64,000 nucleotides of DNA from Pseudomonas lundensis (lineage in GTDB: Bacteria; Pseudomonadota; Gammaproteobacteria; Pseudomonadales; Pseudomonadaceae): contig NZ_NQKI01000021.1 of assembly GCF_002269125.1 (NCBI RefSeq), positions 21,952 to 85,951 on the forward strand. The letters run 5' to 3'. The first letter of the stretch is position 1; every line of letters begins with the position of its first letter. The notes under the pieces were generated by a model. It did not search any database. It saw only the letters and a list, made by a program, of their open reading frames with translations, and had not been told where the DNA came from. The translations under genes were made by a program, and so were the position numbers. Below are positions 61,942 through 64,000 of the stretch, in pieces.

Positions 61942-62852
61942 GGCTCAACGCCTAACTTCAGCGCAACCGAGGTGCAAAAGGGCGCTTGATAGGGCGTGGC
62001 GCGAATGTCTTGCCAATTATCCAGCGCGACCCTGCGCACACCTTCCACATGCAGTGCGGCGTGAACGGCTGACTCTGACACTTCCATGCCCAAACGACGG
62101 CGCTGATGCACGTAAGCCAGCAGGCGTTTTTCTGCGGCGACAAGGATCGGCTCAGATTCGGGACCACTGCTGGTCAGGTACAGCGTTGCCTTGACTTGGT
62201 AGCGGATGACTTGTGCGGTTTGTACTGTCAGGCGATCCGCCACCGGGCGGCGGTCATCATCGCTGAGATATGCCAGCACGGTTTTCAACAACGCGGCGCT
62301 CGCCGTGCCATCCCCGAGTAACGCTTGCACCGTCACCACCACCGCGGCTGGCGTGGGGCTTTCAGCGGTGGCATCACCCACCTGACCATCGGCGGCACGG
62401 GCGTGAATGATGTAGCTGTTACGCGGGCCAGCGGTGCTCAAGCCTTCCCATGCCATCTGCGCTCGCTCGCGCAGGCTGTCGTCGCTCTCCATCACGCGGG
62501 CGACAGGCGGGCTCGCGTTGGGCTTACCTTCCTGAATCACCAGCCGCTTGACGTTGAAATTGGCCGCGAGGTTGTCCAGGTCATAGTTGGTGGCCAGCGA
62601 CAGCATGTTCGCCACCGCCGCTTCATTCACCCGTTGGCGCCAGAGGGTTTCGCGGTAGGCGTTCTCTTCCAGGAGCTTGGTCAGCGGCTCCGATTCCAGA
62701 TTCAGCCGTGCTGCGATTTCGGCCTGCTGCTCAACCGGCCATAGGCTGACGGCGTGAGCTTTGCGCTCGGCAAGGATTTGCTCGTAGTCGATTTGTTGCA
62801 CGATTTGCGGCGTCGGCAACAGGCTGAGGTCGATGGCAGCGAAGGTGTTCAT
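61938..62852 (-). CDS. Baseplate assembly protein J
   Basis: A 304-aa homologue of P2 GpJ (FAAIDLSLLPTPQIVQQIDYEQILAERKA; AYRETLWRQRVNEAAVANMLSLATNYDLDNLAANF). It forms the baseplate wedge. It overlaps GpW and GpI by 4 bp. Confidence 0.93.
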   Translation of the reverse strand: MNTFAAIDLSLLPTPQIVQQIDYEQILAERKAHAVSLWPVEQQAEIAARLNLESEPLTKLLEENAYRETLWRQRVNEAAVANMLSLATNYDLDNLAANFNVKRLVIQEGKPNASPPVARVMESDDSLRERAQMAWEGLSTAGPRNSYIIHARAADGQVGDATAESPTPAAVVVTVQALLGDGTASAALLKTVLAYLSDDDRRPVADRLTVQTAQVIRYQVKATLYLTSSGPESEPILVAAEKRLLAYVHQRRRLGMEVSESAVHAALHVEGVRRVALDNWQDIRATPYQAPFCTSVALKLGVEP

Positions 62853-63193
62853 GCAGCGCCTCCCAGTTGCAAGGGCAGGCTCATATTCAGCGCCTGATTG
62901 CGGTCGAGGATGCGACCTTCAATATCAATCACCACCTGACCTTGCAACGTAGCACCGTGCAGTTGCACGCGGGTGACGCTGACCCGTGGTTCCCAGCGCA
63001 TGATCGCCATCACACTGGCGGCATAAACCCGCAGTCGCGTGACGTCGTTGAACGGTTGATCTACCAGCTCGGGCAGCAAACTGCCGTATTCGCGGCGCAT
63101 CACACGGGTGCCGAGGCGGGTGGTCAGAATGTCGCTGATGGATTGGCCGATATGCTCGACTGTGCTGATCGCGGCACCCGTTTCACGGTTCAT
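62849..63193 (-). CDS. Baseplate protein GpW (gp25-like)
   Basis: A 114-aa gp25-like baseplate wedge protein (VEHIGQSISDILTTRLGTRVMRREYGSLLPELVDQPF). Order V-W-J is as in P2. It overlaps both neighbours by 4 bp. Confidence 0.93.
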   Translation of the reverse strand: MNRETGAAISTVEHIGQSISDILTTRLGTRVMRREYGSLLPELVDQPFNDVTRLRVYAASVMAIMRWEPRVSVTRVQLHGATLQGQVVIDIEGRILDRNQALNMSLPLQLGGAA

Positions 63194-63762
63194 TGCGGCG
63201 CTCCCGTTACAGAACCACCGGGCATCACGCCGCCGTGAGTGTGTTTGACCAAGCTGATGCCTGCGGCCACCACATCGTCGGATACGGTGACTGTGCCGGT
63301 GACGATTTGATTGCCGGTTTGGGTGTAATCGCCCTGGTGGGTTATCGGGCCGACAATGGTGATGCCGCCTGTGCTGACCAGATTGGTCGTACCGCCTTCG
63401 GCCAATACCGCATTTAAATGGTGGGCGACGCTGTCGTACTCGATCACCGTGCCATCGCGGTAGGTGCGACGGTGCAAGCCCTCACGGTCGCCATTGGCCG
63501 TGTGTGCGGTGCTGTAGATGCCGGTCAGGGCAATGCCGTTGGCGAGTTGGCCTGAGGGGCTGAACAGGATTACTTGTTCGTTGAGGGTGGGCGGGTTCCA
63601 GTCCACATCGGCACCGGCCCGCAAAGCGATCCACGGCAGCCAACCGGTCAGCAGTTCACCCGTTTTTACGCGTACACGGGGTGGTTTCATCTGGACTTCG
63701 GCGATGGTGCCGAAGCGGATGAGGTTTTCTAGCATTCGGGCGAGGGCTGGGAGATCGTTCAT
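63190..63762 (-). CDS. Baseplate spike/assembly protein V
   Basis: A 190-aa homologue of P2 GpV, the central spike that pierces the host membrane (LARMLENLIRFGTIAEVQMKPPRVRVKTGELLTGWLPWI; ends TLVKHTHGGVMPGGSVTGAPQ, with the HTH metal-binding tip). Start 63762 matches the P2 alignment. It heads the V-W-J-I-fibre unit; a rightward frame begins 125 bp upstream. Confidence 0.92.
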   Translation of the reverse strand: MNDLPALARMLENLIRFGTIAEVQMKPPRVRVKTGELLTGWLPWIALRAGADVDWNPPTLNEQVILFSPSGQLANGIALTGIYSTAHTANGDREGLHRRTYRDGTVIEYDSVAHHLNAVLAEGGTTNLVSTGGITIVGPITHQGDYTQTGNQIVTGTVTVSDDVVAAGISLVKHTHGGVMPGGSVTGAPQ

Positions 63763-63808
63763 ACGCTGATGGTGGCGTCACGGGTGCCAAGGTGCAGCTT
63801 TGGCGGAT

Positions 63809-63827
63809 TGTAAACGTTCCTGTTACA
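63809..63827. promoter_or_regulatory. Dyad TGTA-N11-TACA between V and the divergent frame
   Basis: TGTAA (63809-63813) and TTACA (63823-63827) form 5-bp arms. It is centred 56 bp before the V start codon and 69 bp before the rightward ATG at 63887. It is shared with the site upstream of FI, so probably a late-activator site serving V, the divergent gene, or both. Confidence 0.5.
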
Positions 63828-63886
63828 TATGCTTCTATCTCGATGTATGCTCCAAAAATAAATCTGTTCAAATGGGATCGAACCAA

Positions 63887-64000
63887 ATGAAAGACACTAA
63901 ATTTTCTCCAGTAATTAAAAGCTTAGGGATGCTCCGATCAACTTGCTGCGCGGCGGCGGCAAGTCGTAATTTGCACGGCACGCAGCGCTATTTGCTCAAA
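63887..64000 (+). CDS. Partial rightward reading frame at window edge, unknown
   Basis: An open frame of 38 codons from ATG 63887 to the edge, beginning MKDTKFSPVIKSLGMLRST and Ala/Cys-rich after that. The upstream ~90 bp is AT-rich compared with the neighbours. No family is recognised and only a weak GGGAT precedes it. If real, it separates V from the capsid and lysis genes that P2 would have here. Confidence 0.4.
   Translation, partial: MKDTKFSPVIKSLGMLRSTCCAAAASRNLHGTQRYLLK

Larger units (their letters stand above)
44600..64000. mobile_element. dusA-associated prophage/tail element (left end; right end outside window)
   Basis: It runs from the integrase beside dusA through an early/replication module, an immunity region with divergent repressor, and a P2-type contractile tail operon to the window edge. 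The boundaries are inferred: the left end lies within or just before the 5' end of dusA, and the right attachment site is not in the window. Only tail and baseplate genes are visible; terminase, portal, capsid and lysis genes are not. Confidence 0.85.

Noticed and set aside
63801..63830. PrtN P-box (ATTG-GT type) upstream of V
   Set aside because: ATTG followed by GT has the wrong spacing for the pattern I remember; the TGTA/TACA dyad explains the same bases better.
44600..64000. CRISPR array or tRNA genes
   Set aside because: No regularly spaced repeats and no cloverleaf sequence were seen here or in the rest of the window.

Overview
The window is a stretch of Pseudomonas chromosome, probably of the fluorescens-type lineage. 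The evidence is the gene set and order: nadK, a metallophosphoesterase, a rhomboid protease, yeaC, pepN; a moxR-bat operon next to a 180-kDa-class gdhB; mlaA, rssB, a STAS gene and dusA. The species cannot be fixed from the sequence alone. About 44.6 kb is chromosomal. The remaining 19.4 kb is one end of a prophage-type element inserted next to dusA.

Left part (1-12.8 kb): housekeeping genes run rightwards (nadK 3' end, metallophosphoesterase, rhomboid protease, DUF1315, DUF2797, pepN). They meet a sugar-acid cluster: a FadR-type regulator, an IlvD/Edd-family pentonate dehydratase, an MFS transporter, an FAA-hydrolase-fold AraD1 protein and a 2-oxoglutarate-semialdehyde dehydrogenase. Together these would import a C5 aldonate and convert it to 2-oxoglutarate. 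Two exact matches to the FadR-type operator pattern lie in the divergent promoter region of the cluster.

12.9-31.6 kb: a 1572-aa DUF6543 / dermonecrotic-toxin-domain protein, a small Pseudomonas protein and a secreted beta-propeller lactonase. Then, leftward, come a GST, sbcC and sbcD, followed by a six-gene moxR-DUF58-DUF4381-batA-batBC-batD operon with mostly overlapping or near-abutting genes.

31.7-44.6 kb: a LysR regulator diverges from a heme-oxygenase-like diiron oxidase gene that is coupled to an EamA exporter. These are followed by an Imm10-like small protein, gdhB, a DUF4404 gene, mlaA (without an evident lipobox cysteine), the rssB-like response regulator/phosphatase with its STAS partner, and dusA.

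44.6-64.0 kb: a tyrosine integrase sits directly beside the 5' end of dusA. It is followed by a leftward early module (PrtN-like, Arc-like, small unknowns, primase/helicase, Ogr/Delta zinc finger, CII/YmfL, BcepMu-gp16-like) and a divergent CI-like repressor. A 52-aa protein then occurs whose end resembles the repressor C-terminus, and after it a secreted cargo protein. A P2-type contractile tail operon follows in P2 order (V W J I H/fibre, fibre assembly, FI FII E/E' T U D). The tail chaperone gene carries an exact T-TTT-TTG slippery site that fuses E to an otherwise unmarked 39-aa E' reading frame. No capsid, terminase, portal or lysis genes are in the window. A rightward reading frame begins just upstream of V and runs off the edge, so whether this is a full prophage or a tail-only element cannot be decided here.
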